Assembly (NCBI GenBank): GCA_045657665.1 | Contig: JAZOTN010000038.1 | Span: 62,001-126,000, forward strand | Direction: 5' to 3' | Length of the DNA: 64,000 nucleotides | From: RUG12461 sp045657665 | Lineage (GTDB): Bacteria > Bacillota > Clostridia > Lachnospirales > Lachnospiraceae | Shown: in pieces, positions 1 through 7,484 of the stretch | Position numbering within the stretch: the first letter of the stretch is position 1 | Layout: each line of letters opens with the position of its first letter | The notes under the pieces: generated by a model | What the model saw: only the letters and a program-made list of their open reading frames with translations | Databases searched by the model: none | Told to the model about the DNA's origin: nothing | Made by a program: the position numbers and the translations under genes

Positions 1-207
1 GTATAGAACAGCATCCATATTATCAAATGAAGTCTTGATATGCTGCAAAACAAGGGTAGTCTTTCCTGTCCCTCTTGAACCGGTAATAGATATCAGTCTG
101 TTACGCCAATCCACCTTTTCATGAAGAAATCTTCTCTTAGAAAGATCTGTTTCGCGGATTTTTCTCTGTAATAATTCCATCATTTTATAGTATTCTTCTA
201 TGTCCAT
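1..207 (-). CDS. AAA-type ATPase, N-terminal part (cut by window edge)
   Basis: The first 69 codons of a gene that runs out of the window to the left. The reading begins MDIEEYYKMMELL at the ATG complementary to 205-207 and includes a Walker A P-loop, GSRGTGKTT, near residues 43-51, preceded by WRNRLISIT. This layout (short helical N-terminus, then a P-loop by residue 45) fits the stand-alone AAA+ ATPases often annotated as ATP-binding protein with a DUF4143 C-terminus. Only the P-loop can be seen, so the family beyond an ATPase is an inference. A fair ribosome binding site (GAGG) and a promoter lie upstream at 246-274. Confidence 0.75.
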   Translation of the reverse strand, partial: MDIEEYYKMMELLQRKIRETDLSKRRFLHEKVDWRNRLISITGSRGTGKTTLVLQHIKTSFDNMDAVLY

Positions 208-245
208 TATCCAACCTCATTGCATCGATGATGTTTCTATTCATT

Positions 246-274
246 ATAATATGATATAAAATGATGTTTGTAAA
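246..274 (-). promoter_or_regulatory. Promoter of the ATPase gene with an overlapping palindrome
   Basis: On the minus strand TTTACA (269-274) is followed after 17 nt by TATTAT (246-251), about 40 nt before the ATG at 207. A perfect inverted repeat, GATGTTT-GT-AAACATC, at 263-278 covers the -35 box and could be an operator. Confidence 0.5.
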
Positions 275-314
275 CATCTTTTAGAAATATAAAATTTCGC
301 ATAGACCGAAAGAA

Positions 315-339
315 GAAGAGACGGAAAATCCGTCTCTTC
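315..339. terminator. Hairpin, probable terminator
   Basis: Ten-base-pair perfect stem GAAGAGACGG / CCGTCTCTTC with an AAAAT loop, followed on the plus strand by ATTCTTTG. It sits between the ATPase gene and the gene fragments to the right. No gene is visible in 340-505 other than decayed coding-like sequence leading into the next fragment. Confidence 0.5.
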
Positions 340-505
340 ATTCTTTGTAATCGTCTTTTGAAAAATGGTTTTAATGTACGTTTTTGGCGGTTTTACTGAA
401 AAAAATTACTCCAGTTACATACAACTTTTCCATTGTATTCAAATGAAGTTTTTGAACCAATAGTAAATAGATTTGAACCGCACAAGAATGGCTCAGCAGT
501 GAAAG

Positions 506-763
506 ATGAGTCAATGTTTTATGGAAAACGATTCATTTATTGCGAACAATAAGAAGATCTTTGACTTAGACAGCTCCTATCTGGATGTTATGTCCATGTG
601 CGACACAATCAAGATTATTAAGGAATGTTGGACGGATATATTCTCGCCTTATTTCAATAATGATCTGTACAGTGAATGGGAATCACGGTTCGCCAAGTGT
701 TCGCGTGCTAGAAATACGATTGCTCATGGTCATGAGGAATTGCCAATGCTTTTGTTTATATGA
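506..763 (+). pseudogene. Fragment of a HEPN-like protein
   Basis: An 85-codon open stretch whose C-terminal part, ESRFAKCSRARNTIAHGHEEL, carries the R-N-x3-H pattern seen in HEPN-fold proteins (abortive-infection and Swt1-type RNases). There is no convincing ribosome binding site, and coding-like sequence in another frame lies just upstream (about 430-520), so this looks like the broken 3' end of a longer gene. It runs directly into the next fragment. The HEPN assignment rests on one motif only. Confidence 0.4.
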
Positions 764-1167
764 ATCTCATTGAACAATGGGGAAGCGGTATTCCGAAGAT
801 ATTGGCGCAGACCAAAGAATATGGACTTCCAGAGGTTGAACTTATTGATATGGGAATAGCCCTCAGGGTTAATATGTACCGTGCTCTTCCGAAAGATGAA
901 AAACAAACGATAACGACAAACGATAAAAACAAACGACAAACGATAAAAACAAACGATAATGATATACAAAAAACGACAAAAGAGCATGCGATACTGGAAT
1001 ATTTAAGTGGGGTGGATAAGGCTAAAACAGCTGATACTGCAGCATTTATTGGCCTTGGACCCGATCGGACCAGGGTTATCCTTGCGTCGATGGCCAAATG
1101 TAATATGATAGTAGCAGAAGGGGCAAACAGAAATAGAATTTATCGTTTGCCACAAACGATAAAATAA
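760..1167 (+). pseudogene. C-terminal fragment of a putative DNA-binding ATPase (AlbA_2/HATPase_c_4 type)
   Basis: The reading starts MNLIEQWGSGIPKILAQTKEYGLPEVELIDMGIALRV, which resembles the C-terminal segment of proteins annotated as ATP-binding or putative HTH transcriptional regulators with an AlbA_2 N-terminus (N-L-I-E-x-W-G-S-G-I-x-R-I signature). It ends in a winged-helix-like stretch, about residues 80-130. The N-terminal AlbA and ATPase parts are absent, and the stretch abuts the HEPN-like fragment at 763, so it is a remnant of a recombined gene. A low-complexity Asn/Lys/Thr linker at 895-985 contains two perfect tandem copies of a 20-bp unit (915-934, 935-954). Confidence 0.5.
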
Positions 1168-1292
1168 TAATTGCTTTGTTATAAACGATAACGTTCGATT
1201 GCACTTTGGCTGCCTAAAGTCATAAAAAAGCAAGAGAACTAGCGGAATAAACGAAAACCCAAAAATCAATCTTACAAGGTAAAGAAAAATAA

Positions 1293-1323
1293 TTGACTTT
1301 TCCTCAGAAGAAGTTATTATAAT
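1293..1323 (+). promoter_or_regulatory. Possible promoter
   Basis: TTGACT (1293-1298) and a perfect TATAAT (1318-1323) with a rather long 19-nt spacer, in the 326-base gap between the fragment ending at 1167 and the gene at 1494. It would drive only a very short transcript up to the hairpin at 1332-1378. Confidence 0.35.
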
Positions 1324-1331
1324 GACAGATA

Positions 1332-1378
1332 GGGCTCGACCCACTGCTGGAATAGCGGAGGGCCAAGAGCTCTTTTTT
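1332..1378 (+). terminator. Hairpin with T-run; end of a possible small RNA
   Basis: Outer stem GGGCTC / GAGCTC (1332-1337 with 1367-1372, one G-U pair), an inner CTGCT/AGCGG-like stem, then TTTTTT. Together with the promoter at 1293 it could define a small RNA of about 45-50 nt; otherwise it is a terminator. Confidence 0.4.
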
Positions 1379-1410
1379 ATATCTTCACAAGAACAGTTCT
1401 CCGTTTTTCT

Positions 1411-1454
1411 AGCCTGCAAGGTTACTCCTCAGCTCCTCGTATCAGTATTATGAT
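1411..1454 (+). promoter_or_regulatory. GGTTACT element, copy A
   Basis: Palindrome-like AGCCTGCAAGGTTACT (1411-1426), exactly 22 nt, then TATGAT (1449-1454) as a -10 box, 39 nt before the start codon at 1494. The same architecture recurs at 2641, 23344, 24360 and 25680. Confidence 0.6.
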
Positions 1455-1493
1455 GGGTTCATACAGAAACGATGTGAGTGAGGAACTTTTGTT

Positions 1494-1856
1494 ATGAGAA
1501 GAAGGAAAGAACTGACGAAGGAAGAAAGATTGCAGCGGAAAATTGAACGCGCAGCAAAGAGAAAGGTACGGGAATTAGGGAAGAAAGCGATCCGGGAAGG
1601 AGGCTGGGATGAGATAATTACTGTTGTCTCAAGAGAACCCAATCCGGACATTAAGCTTTACCGTGAGAGACTGGAAAAGGCATCCATTTCGCTTGAAATG
1701 CTCCGCAACATGGCTTTAAACCGCAGCATGCGTCTTCATGTCATGGAGTCGGGAACGGTCGAAATATCATTTCGAAAAGGAGATCACACTGCGGTAACTA
1801 CCATCACGGAGGACGGCAGGGTCAATACGATGATGAAGGATTTTCTGGATTATTGA
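1494..1856 (+). CDS. Hypothetical protein, 120 aa, basic N-terminus
   Basis: Not recognised. The N-terminal 35 residues are strongly basic and helical (MRRRKELTKEERLQRKIER...), followed by a mixed alpha/beta part with SFRKGDHTAVTTITEDGR. There is no signal peptide or membrane segment. The start has a GAGGAAC ribosome binding site 8 nt upstream, and the gene follows GGTTACT element A. Its stop overlaps the ribosome binding site of the next gene, so the two probably form one operon. Confidence 0.6.
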   Translation: MRRRKELTKEERLQRKIERAAKRKVRELGKKAIREGGWDEIITVVSREPNPDIKLYRERLEKASISLEMLRNMALNRSMRLHVMESGTVEISFRKGDHTAVTTITEDGRVNTMMKDFLDY

Positions 1857-1870
1857 GGAGGAGACAGCGG

Positions 1871-2170
1871 ATGCTGAAAAACTACTGGAAGATCACCGCA
1901 CCCTCCCTGCTTTTTTTTCGATTTGTTTTTATCGATACAGCAGATTACCTTGCGGATCAACTTTTCATCCGTCATAAGGTCAGGGTCTGGTTTGGAAATG
2001 AATATGAAAAGAAGGACTGTCCGTTTCGCATTATTCTGTGTAAAGTCAGGAAAAGAGATGTTGACCGGTTCCTTGATGCACTTGGTGAGATGGAGAATAA
2101 GATGATCCTGAGAGGGTATCCGAAGTATACGGATTTTTGTAAAAGGGCTGCGGAGCTTTTGGATGATTAA
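1871..2170 (+). CDS. Hypothetical protein, 99 aa
   Basis: Not recognised. The ATG at 1871 is preferred over the TTG at 1853 because GAGGAGG stands at 1856-1862. The product begins MLKNYWKITAPSLLFFRF and contains basic, aromatic-rich stretches (VRVWFGNEYEKKDCPF; ILRGYPKYTDFCKRAAELL). The N-terminus is only weakly hydrophobic and no clear membrane helix is seen. It lies 14 nt after the 1494 gene in an apparent two-gene operon. Confidence 0.5.
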   Translation: MLKNYWKITAPSLLFFRFVFIDTADYLADQLFIRHKVRVWFGNEYEKKDCPFRIILCKVRKRDVDRFLDALGEMENKMILRGYPKYTDFCKRAAELLDD

Positions 2171-2197
2171 AAATATTGCCTGATTTGAAAAAAGTGC

Positions 2198-2226
2198 TTG
2201 CAATCCGGAAGCAACCGTGATATTCT
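2198..2226 (+). promoter_or_regulatory. SigA-type promoter of the HTH gene
   Basis: TTGCAA (2198-2203), 17-nt spacer, TATTCT (2221-2226). A leader of about 95 nt with small hairpins (TTGGG-ggggca-CCCAA; AATGG-ttt-CCATT) precedes the ATG at 2329. Confidence 0.6.
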
Positions 2227-2328
2227 GCTCTAATGGCTTGGGGGGCACCCAATGGTTTCCATTATTGAAATGATAAGATGTAACTGTAAATTGCATATCT
2301 GCCACGGCAAGCTGTAAAGGAGACCATC

Positions 2329-2682
2329 ATGGAAAAAGCATTTGTGTATCCCACCATCGATCTCGTAAAGACCGGCAGGAACATCGAGCGAATCCGCAAG
2401 GAGAAGGGGGTTACGGTTGCCCAGATCTGTGCTGTCATGGGTTTTGAAAACCCACAATCAGTCTACAAATGGCAGCGAGGCACAACGCTTCCAAGCGTTG
2501 ACAATCTGTATGCCCTGAGCCGGTTTCTTGGCACGGCCATGGAGGAGATCCTCGTGGAGGAACAACGAACAACAGCATATGGTTCTATGGCGAAGGACCT
2601 GCGGGACGCAGGTCCTTCTGTTATAGTCGGATACCTTTTAAACCATCAGGTTACTTACTTCGGATGTCAGGTGGCGGTATAG
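2329..2682 (+). CDS. XRE-family helix-turn-helix regulator
   Basis: Small DNA-binding regulator. The HTH occupies about residues 14-75: IERIRKEKGVTVAQICAVMGF, then SVYKWQRGTTLPSVDNLYALS, then GTAMEEILV. This is a common short XRE type in Lachnospiraceae that usually ends soon after EILV. Here the open frame runs about 38 codons further, through the hairpin at 2593-2617 and through GGTTACT element B, and stops inside its -10 box. This extension is therefore probably accidental (lost stop or an element placed at the gene end). It sits directly upstream of the CRISPR operon and is a candidate regulator of it. AAAGGAG lies just before the start. Confidence 0.75.
   Translation: MEKAFVYPTIDLVKTGRNIERIRKEKGVTVAQICAVMGFENPQSVYKWQRGTTLPSVDNLYALSRFLGTAMEEILVEEQRTTAYGSMAKDLRDAGPSVIVGYLLNHQVTYFGCQVAV
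2593..2617 (+). terminator. Ten-bp hairpin at the end of the HTH gene
   Basis: Stem AAGGACCTGC / GCAGGTCCTT with loop GGGAC, followed by CTGTTAT. It is nearly identical to the hairpin at 24311-24335. It lies inside the open frame of the HTH gene and just before GGTTACT element B. Confidence 0.5.
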
Positions 2683-2683
2683 T
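2641..2683 (+). promoter_or_regulatory. GGTTACT element, copy B (CRISPR operon promoter)
   Basis: AACCATCAGGTTACT (2641-2655), 22 nt, then TATAGT (2678-2683). It is the only promoter-like sequence seen before the CRISPR genes that start at 2796. Confidence 0.6.
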
Positions 2684-2795
2684 GTAAACAGAGTTTTTTC
2701 TGAAAAACCCTAGTGTAAGACCATTGAATGGGTACTGGCGGATTCTTGCAAATGCCTATCATCGGGCGTATACTGAAAAGGTATTGGAGGGGAAG

Positions 2796-3155
2796 ATGTT
2801 TCTGAATATTTCAAATCACAGATCTGATTTTTGGGGTAAAAATCAGCTTGATGCAGCACATCAATTTGGGGAAATCATAGATATTCCGTTTCCGCAGATT
2901 TCATCGGAAGCCACCACTCGTGAAATTGATCAGAGAGTAAGTGAGTACGTGGAAAAAATTCGGGCGTATGAACATCCGGTTGTTATGGTACAGGGCGAAT
3001 TCGTGTTTACCTTTCGCCTTGTAACGGAACTGAAAAAAGAAGGGATTACTGTCGTCGCAAGCGCAACGGAGCGAAAAGCAGAGGAGCAGCATAACGAGGA
3101 CGGTACGACAACGAAAACAACAGTTTTTGAATATCGGGGATTCCGGGAGTATTAG
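2796..3155 (+). CDS. Small CRISPR-associated protein (ring-nuclease-sized, function not proven)
   Basis: A 119-residue protein at the head of the type III operon. The start chosen is the ATG at 2796 (MFLNISNHRSDFW), with GGAGGGG 6-10 nt upstream; the frame is also open from a TTG at 2724. It has a Rossmann-like pattern: beta strand MFLNISNH, then EIIDIPFPQI, a helix, VVMVQGEFVFTFRLV, and GITVVASATERK. The overall size and the FLN-SNH opening recall small CRISPR accessory proteins of the Csx15/Csx16/Csx20 kind, several of which are ring nucleases that degrade cyclic oligoadenylate. Family membership is an inference from pattern and context. A cOA-degrading role would make sense beside three CARF effectors. 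It is 4 nt from the next gene. Confidence 0.55.
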   Translation: MFLNISNHRSDFWGKNQLDAAHQFGEIIDIPFPQISSEATTREIDQRVSEYVEKIRAYEHPVVMVQGEFVFTFRLVTELKKEGITVVASATERKAEEQHNEDGTTTKTTVFEYRGFREY

Positions 3156-3159
3156 ACGT

Positions 3160-4605
3160 ATGAATAACGTTCTTTTTCTGGCAATGAGTACATTTCCATA
3201 TGAGTACAAGGCAAACACTTTTAAGGTGTCAGATCGGGATTATGTAATAGCTGATTGTATTGGACAAATGGAGCCGGTTGCAAAATATATGATTCTGGAA
3301 AACGGAGACTGTCCTTTGCATATGGTTGTTCTTTGCACACCGGAAACGGAAAAGATTTCGGAGAATGGGGACTTTAAGGGAGAGTCTCCAATAGGTTTTT
3401 TTGAGAACCAGATAGAGGAATTCAGAAAAGAAAATGATCTTCCGGCGCCACTGTTTCATCGGATACAGCTTGGACTTGATAATCCCTATACCGGGATCGC
3501 GGAAGCAGTTAATACTATTCGTACATTAAAAAGAGAAGAGCCTGGTGGATGTTTATGGATTGATCCACATGGAGCCTTCCGCGATGTCGCTTTGATCATG
3601 CAGGCAATCGTATCGTTGTTGAAGGTTGATGGTATTGTGCCGGATGAGGTTATGGGCGTCAGATATGGAAATAAAGAAGATGGAAATATGATCGTCCCTC
3701 AAAAAGAGGCTTTTGGTGTGTTTGATTTTGTTACGGGCATGAATGATTTCATCAATTTCGGCAACGCGGATGTGTTAAAAACGTATTTTGCAAATGGTGA
3801 TGAAAACGAACAAAAAATCGTAGGTGCAATTGATAAGATCGCGCAAGGAACACAACTTTGTTATCCCGTGTTGTATCGGCAGGGATTAAACGAGCTCGCG
3901 GGACTTTTGTCATCAGTGGATCCCGGGAACGATACCATACTCGGGCTGTTTCGGGATTACATAGAGGATAGCTATGGATCGTTGCTGAAAGGCAAAACAA
4001 GAACAATTCTTGGGATTGTCAGACACTGTTATGAAAAGAAGCTATATCAGCAGGCGTTGACTTTTATTGAGTCCGATATGCCTCGTGAGATTATCGCAAA
4101 AGACATCCTGACATTCGGGGAAGCGAATTACCAAAACGAAGCAATTCTAAAAGACGCTAAGAAAGTAGATATTAAGCACTATGTGTTTGATACTTTTGTT
4201 ACATTGGGCGGCCTTCTCTATGTTAACGAAAGATCAAACAAAGATGATCATGTGAAAGCGATGAAACTGTTTTCAGAGCACAAAAAATTCTATTTAGACG
4301 CTTTGGGAAAAAGAAACTTTGACCAGAGCCCGATCCTGTACTACATCAATACGGAGGCCAATAACAATAAGATCCCGTTTGATATTGATCCAAGCAGAAA
4401 AACATACAAAATATGCCGGATTGGAACACAATATTCATCGGAATATTACGGTATCATAGGAGTGTTCCTAAGAATGCATCGTGCATTAAAGGGAGCCAGA
4501 AATCTGTTCAACCATGCTGACTCGGATGTGAGAGATATTAAAGCTATTCTGGATACCATGGAGTTATATATCATGTATGCAGAATTTCTGTATGAGAATA
4601 AATAG
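3160..4605 (+). CDS. CARF-HEPN ribonuclease 1 (Csx1/Csm6-like)
   Basis: 481 residues from the ATG at 3160, 4 nt after the previous stop. The N-terminal half (about 1-190) has a Rossmann-like CARF pattern with NNVLFLAMSTFPY and the ligand-site-like stretch GCLWIDPHGAFRDVALIMQAI. The C-terminal part carries a HEPN R-x4-H motif, RNLFNH (R447, H452). In this family the CARF domain binds cyclic oligoadenylate made by Cas10 and switches on the HEPN RNase, giving unspecific RNA cleavage during infection. It is cytoplasmic, with no signal or membrane segment. It is co-transcribed with the next CARF-HEPN gene but is clearly different in sequence, so the two are not a recent duplication. Confidence 0.8.
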   Translation: MNNVLFLAMSTFPYEYKANTFKVSDRDYVIADCIGQMEPVAKYMILENGDCPLHMVVLCTPETEKISENGDFKGESPIGFFENQIEEFRKENDLPAPLFHRIQLGLDNPYTGIAEAVNTIRTLKREEPGGCLWIDPHGAFRDVALIMQAIVSLLKVDGIVPDEVMGVRYGNKEDGNMIVPQKEAFGVFDFVTGMNDFINFGNADVLKTYFANGDENEQKIVGAIDKIAQGTQLCYPVLYRQGLNELAGLLSSVDPGNDTILGLFRDYIEDSYGSLLKGKTRTILGIVRHCYEKKLYQQALTFIESDMPREIIAKDILTFGEANYQNEAILKDAKKVDIKHYVFDTFVTLGGLLYVNERSNKDDHVKAMKLFSEHKKFYLDALGKRNFDQSPILYYINTEANNNKIPFDIDPSRKTYKICRIGTQYSSEYYGIIGVFLRMHRALKGARNLFNHADSDVRDIKAILDTMELYIMYAEFLYENK

Positions 4606-4636
4606 TTGTGCGTTTAAAAAGAGAGGAGCGATTTCT

Positions 4637-6502
4637 GTGAAGAGAAAAAAAGTATTGCTACTTACTCTTGGTACCGGTAATGCAACGTATCAAGACCTGA
4701 GCCCGGACACGGTATCGAAGCTGTCCGGGAATAAAACAATACTACAGGCATATAAAGATACCGAGTATCAGATCAATGGGAAAGAAATACATGCAACCAT
4801 GGTGGCTGCGCCAATTATCAGAGAGGTTGAGCCGGATATCGTTTTTTTTGTAGGAACGGTTCGATCCGCATGGACAAGTCTTTATTCGACGTTTGTACGG
4901 GATGAGATTCGAAGTGAAGAGATTGTAGAAGAGCTTTCCCGTATTGAAAAGGAGAATGGAAAAGATACCGATGAGATAACACTTTCCGGTGTTCAGAAAA
5001 GAATACAGAAGATATTTGATGAAGCGGGGATCCTGCACAATACGGAAAACCATCACATTGAATGTGCACGGATTCTTTTGATCAAATATGGATTGAACGA
5101 TGAAGAACTTCAATTCAATTATCAGAAACTCAGCGAAATAGGAGAATGGATGAGGGAGACGGAAACAGAATATGAGGTTTCTTTTGATGTGACGCATTCT
5201 TTTCGCTCACTGCCGATATATAATCTGGTAATTCTGAATTATTTGAAAACGTTATCATCAGCAAGAATAGAGATCAAGCATGTGTTTTATGGGATGCTTG
5301 AAGTCCGCTCTGAGAATCATGGGACGGCGCCGATTTTAGATTTGGCGGATATTGCCGGCATGATGGATCTTACAACAGCAGTAGCAGAGTTTCAAAGTAC
5401 CGGAAATGTAAAGGGTTTATTCCAATATATACCCGAAGGAGATGAAAATATCAGACAGGAGCTTCAGCTGTTTGACTGGGCTGTTCAGACAAACGATCTG
5501 AATCGATTGGAAAATTCATTACAGGCGCTTATGAAATATCTGGATGTCTCAAGTACATCAAGATATGGAGATCTATATTCCATGCTGCGCGATTCTCTGA
5601 ACAGAAGTTTTCCGGGTAAAGAAGAGTTTAACGACTTGAATGATATTCAGAGAAAAATGTGGGCATATGGTAATATTCAACGAAAGATCGGATTGGCATT
5701 TCTAAACCAGGGGCGATACGGTCAAGCGCTTGTTATTGGAACAGAAGCGCTCTCAAGTTATGTAATTCCTTATTATCTGATGTATAAGGAAAAGCGGAAA
5801 AAGATTACATTTTTGGACTGCAGGTCAAGAGTTGTTCAGGAGAAGGTAAAAAATAGTATCTATATGATTGGAAAGAGTAAACAAAGTCTTCCTTATAAGG
5901 ATCTTTTTGGGGAAGAACTTGTGCTCCTGAAGAAACTGAAAGAACAACGTAATATGTTTGCGCATTTCCTTTTAAAGAATGATTCTACTAATGCAGGATC
6001 GGAATACTCGTTGAAACAGGTGAACAAAACAAAAGAATTAATTGACAGTTTCTATAATAAAATGTGGGAAATTGATCAGGCGATGAGGAATGATCCGCAG
6101 GGTATGGAGCTTTTGTTCCAACATTCCTATGAAAAAAAGAGCAGTGAAAAAACACAGACGGCAAAGCCATCTGAAGCGACGCCCCTTCCTAAAAAGAAAA
6201 AGATGGAATCCGTTCAAAGGGAAAAGGGTATCGGCGTCATTTTTTCAAATAAGACATGGAAAAGACTGGATAACGATCCGATAAGGATATTTCGTGCAAC
6301 TGGTGTATCGAAAAGTAAAAAATCGCTGGTTGGTATTCTGGAAGATGGAAGTAGTGCATCAATACAGCGCGGATGCCTCCCGAGTGGAAAACCAGGGGAT
6401 TATATCGGAAGCCAGATGGAAGTGAAGATGGTCGGGAAAAAAACATATGAAAATATGGCCGTCATTCCGATTGAGATGCTTGAAAAGTTCAGGGGGAAAT
6501 GA
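4637..6502 (+). CDS. CARF-HEPN ribonuclease 2 (TM1812/TIGR02221-like) with C-terminal add-on domain
   Basis: The GTG at 4637 is taken as start because GAGAGGAG lies 7-10 nt upstream; an ATG-started frame at 4577 would overlap the previous gene. 621 residues. The CARF part begins KKVLLLTLGTGNATYQ and has the family signature SFDVTHSFRSLPIYNL around residue 184. A HEPN R-x4-H motif, RNMFAH, is at 438-443. From about residue 520, after a Lys-rich linker, a compact beta-rich domain (KGIGVIFSNKTWKRL...GILEDGSSASIQ...GSQMEVKMVGK) resembles an OB/S1-like RNA-binding fold; this last point is inference. Expected role: RNase effector activated by cyclic oligoadenylate. Confidence 0.82.
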   Translation: MKRKKVLLLTLGTGNATYQDLSPDTVSKLSGNKTILQAYKDTEYQINGKEIHATMVAAPIIREVEPDIVFFVGTVRSAWTSLYSTFVRDEIRSEEIVEELSRIEKENGKDTDEITLSGVQKRIQKIFDEAGILHNTENHHIECARILLIKYGLNDEELQFNYQKLSEIGEWMRETETEYEVSFDVTHSFRSLPIYNLVILNYLKTLSSARIEIKHVFYGMLEVRSENHGTAPILDLADIAGMMDLTTAVAEFQSTGNVKGLFQYIPEGDENIRQELQLFDWAVQTNDLNRLENSLQALMKYLDVSSTSRYGDLYSMLRDSLNRSFPGKEEFNDLNDIQRKMWAYGNIQRKIGLAFLNQGRYGQALVIGTEALSSYVIPYYLMYKEKRKKITFLDCRSRVVQEKVKNSIYMIGKSKQSLPYKDLFGEELVLLKKLKEQRNMFAHFLLKNDSTNAGSEYSLKQVNKTKELIDSFYNKMWEIDQAMRNDPQGMELLFQHSYEKKSSEKTQTAKPSEATPLPKKKKMESVQREKGIGVIFSNKTWKRLDNDPIRIFRATGVSKSKKSLVGILEDGSSASIQRGCLPSGKPGDYIGSQMEVKMVGKKTYENMAVIPIEMLEKFRGK

Positions 6503-6506
6503 ACAA

Positions 6507-7418
6507 TTGAGCTGTATCCGCTACATAAAACTTCATTTCACGATCCGCTTTCTTGAGGACTCGGTCGCACCAAAATACAAAACCTCTGCACTTCGCGGAG
6601 GAATGGGAGAGATGCTCCTTCGGGCAAACTGCATCAGGAACCGGGAATGTGAAAGCTGTGATTTTGAAAGAGAATGTCTGGTCAGGCGAATTCTTTATTC
6701 TAAAATGGAAATCCAGCCGCCATTTATGACAAAAGGAGACAGTGTCGGATATGTTCTTGAATGTGAGAACTATCAGACAGATTTTCAGGCGGGGGATGAA
6801 ATCAAGTTTAACCTGATCCTGTTTGGAAAGACGATCGTTTACTTCAGCCAGATTCTGAATGCATTTTATGCGCTTGGTCAGATGGGTCTTGGAAGGGAAC
6901 GGAGTCGTTTCGAAATTGTATCGGTGACGAACACCAAAGGAACGCCGATCCTGCAGAACGAGAATGTGGAGATGCGGTATTATCAGGTTGAGACGGTTGA
7001 GGACTATGTCAACTACAGGTTGCAAAAGCAGCAAAAAACAGAGGCTCCGTTCATAATTAAATTTCAGTCGCCGCTTACGTTGAAATATCAAGGCGTATAC
7101 CTGAAAGAATTTCAGATGGAAGCGCTTTACGAGGCAATCAGACGACGGATTTATATGCTTGATTGTTTTGAAGGGATTGAGGGGGAACAGGAAAACGAGA
7201 GACCGCGACTGCCTGAGATTGTTCGTCAGGAGCATCATCAGGCGGAGATGCCACGGTACTCAAACCATCAACAGAATAAAATGATTCTGCGTGGAATCGA
7301 AGGGTGGATAGAGATCGAGGAACCTTCGGAAGATCTGAAAAAGCTTTTGCTTTCAGGTGAGTTGATCCATATCGGGAAGAACACGAGTTTTGGGTTTGGA
7401 AGATACAGAATAGTCTGA
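6507..7418 (+). CDS. cas6: CRISPR pre-crRNA endoribonuclease Cas6
   Basis: RAMP-fold protein of about 303 residues that should cut the repeat RNA to leave the 8-nt AUUGAAAC handle. Seen: N-terminal RYIKLHFTIRFLEDS strand, RGGMGEMLLRANC, a cysteine cluster (C-x6-C-x2-C-x5-C in NCIRNRECESCDFEREC), the double-RAMP layout, and the glycine-rich C-terminal loop HIGKNTSFGFGRYRI. Start: TTG at 6507, directly after the previous stop and with AGGGGGAA about 9 nt upstream. The open frame continues back to an ATG at 6447, but that would overlap the previous gene by 56 nt. The catalytic residue cannot be assigned by eye. Confidence 0.8.
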   Translation: MSCIRYIKLHFTIRFLEDSVAPKYKTSALRGGMGEMLLRANCIRNRECESCDFERECLVRRILYSKMEIQPPFMTKGDSVGYVLECENYQTDFQAGDEIKFNLILFGKTIVYFSQILNAFYALGQMGLGRERSRFEIVSVTNTKGTPILQNENVEMRYYQVETVEDYVNYRLQKQQKTEAPFIIKFQSPLTLKYQGVYLKEFQMEALYEAIRRRIYMLDCFEGIEGEQENERPRLPEIVRQEHHQAEMPRYSNHQQNKMILRGIEGWIEIEEPSEDLKKLLLSGELIHIGKNTSFGFGRYRIV

Positions 7419-7484
7419 CAGGGGTCACGCCGCTCAAGGAGGCGATTATACTCGATGCTTATGTATGATAGAGGGAGGAACGAC

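Noticed and set aside
6489..7238. 249-codon open frame antisense to cas6
   Set aside because: No motif or RBS; the plus strand carries an operon with overlapping genes.
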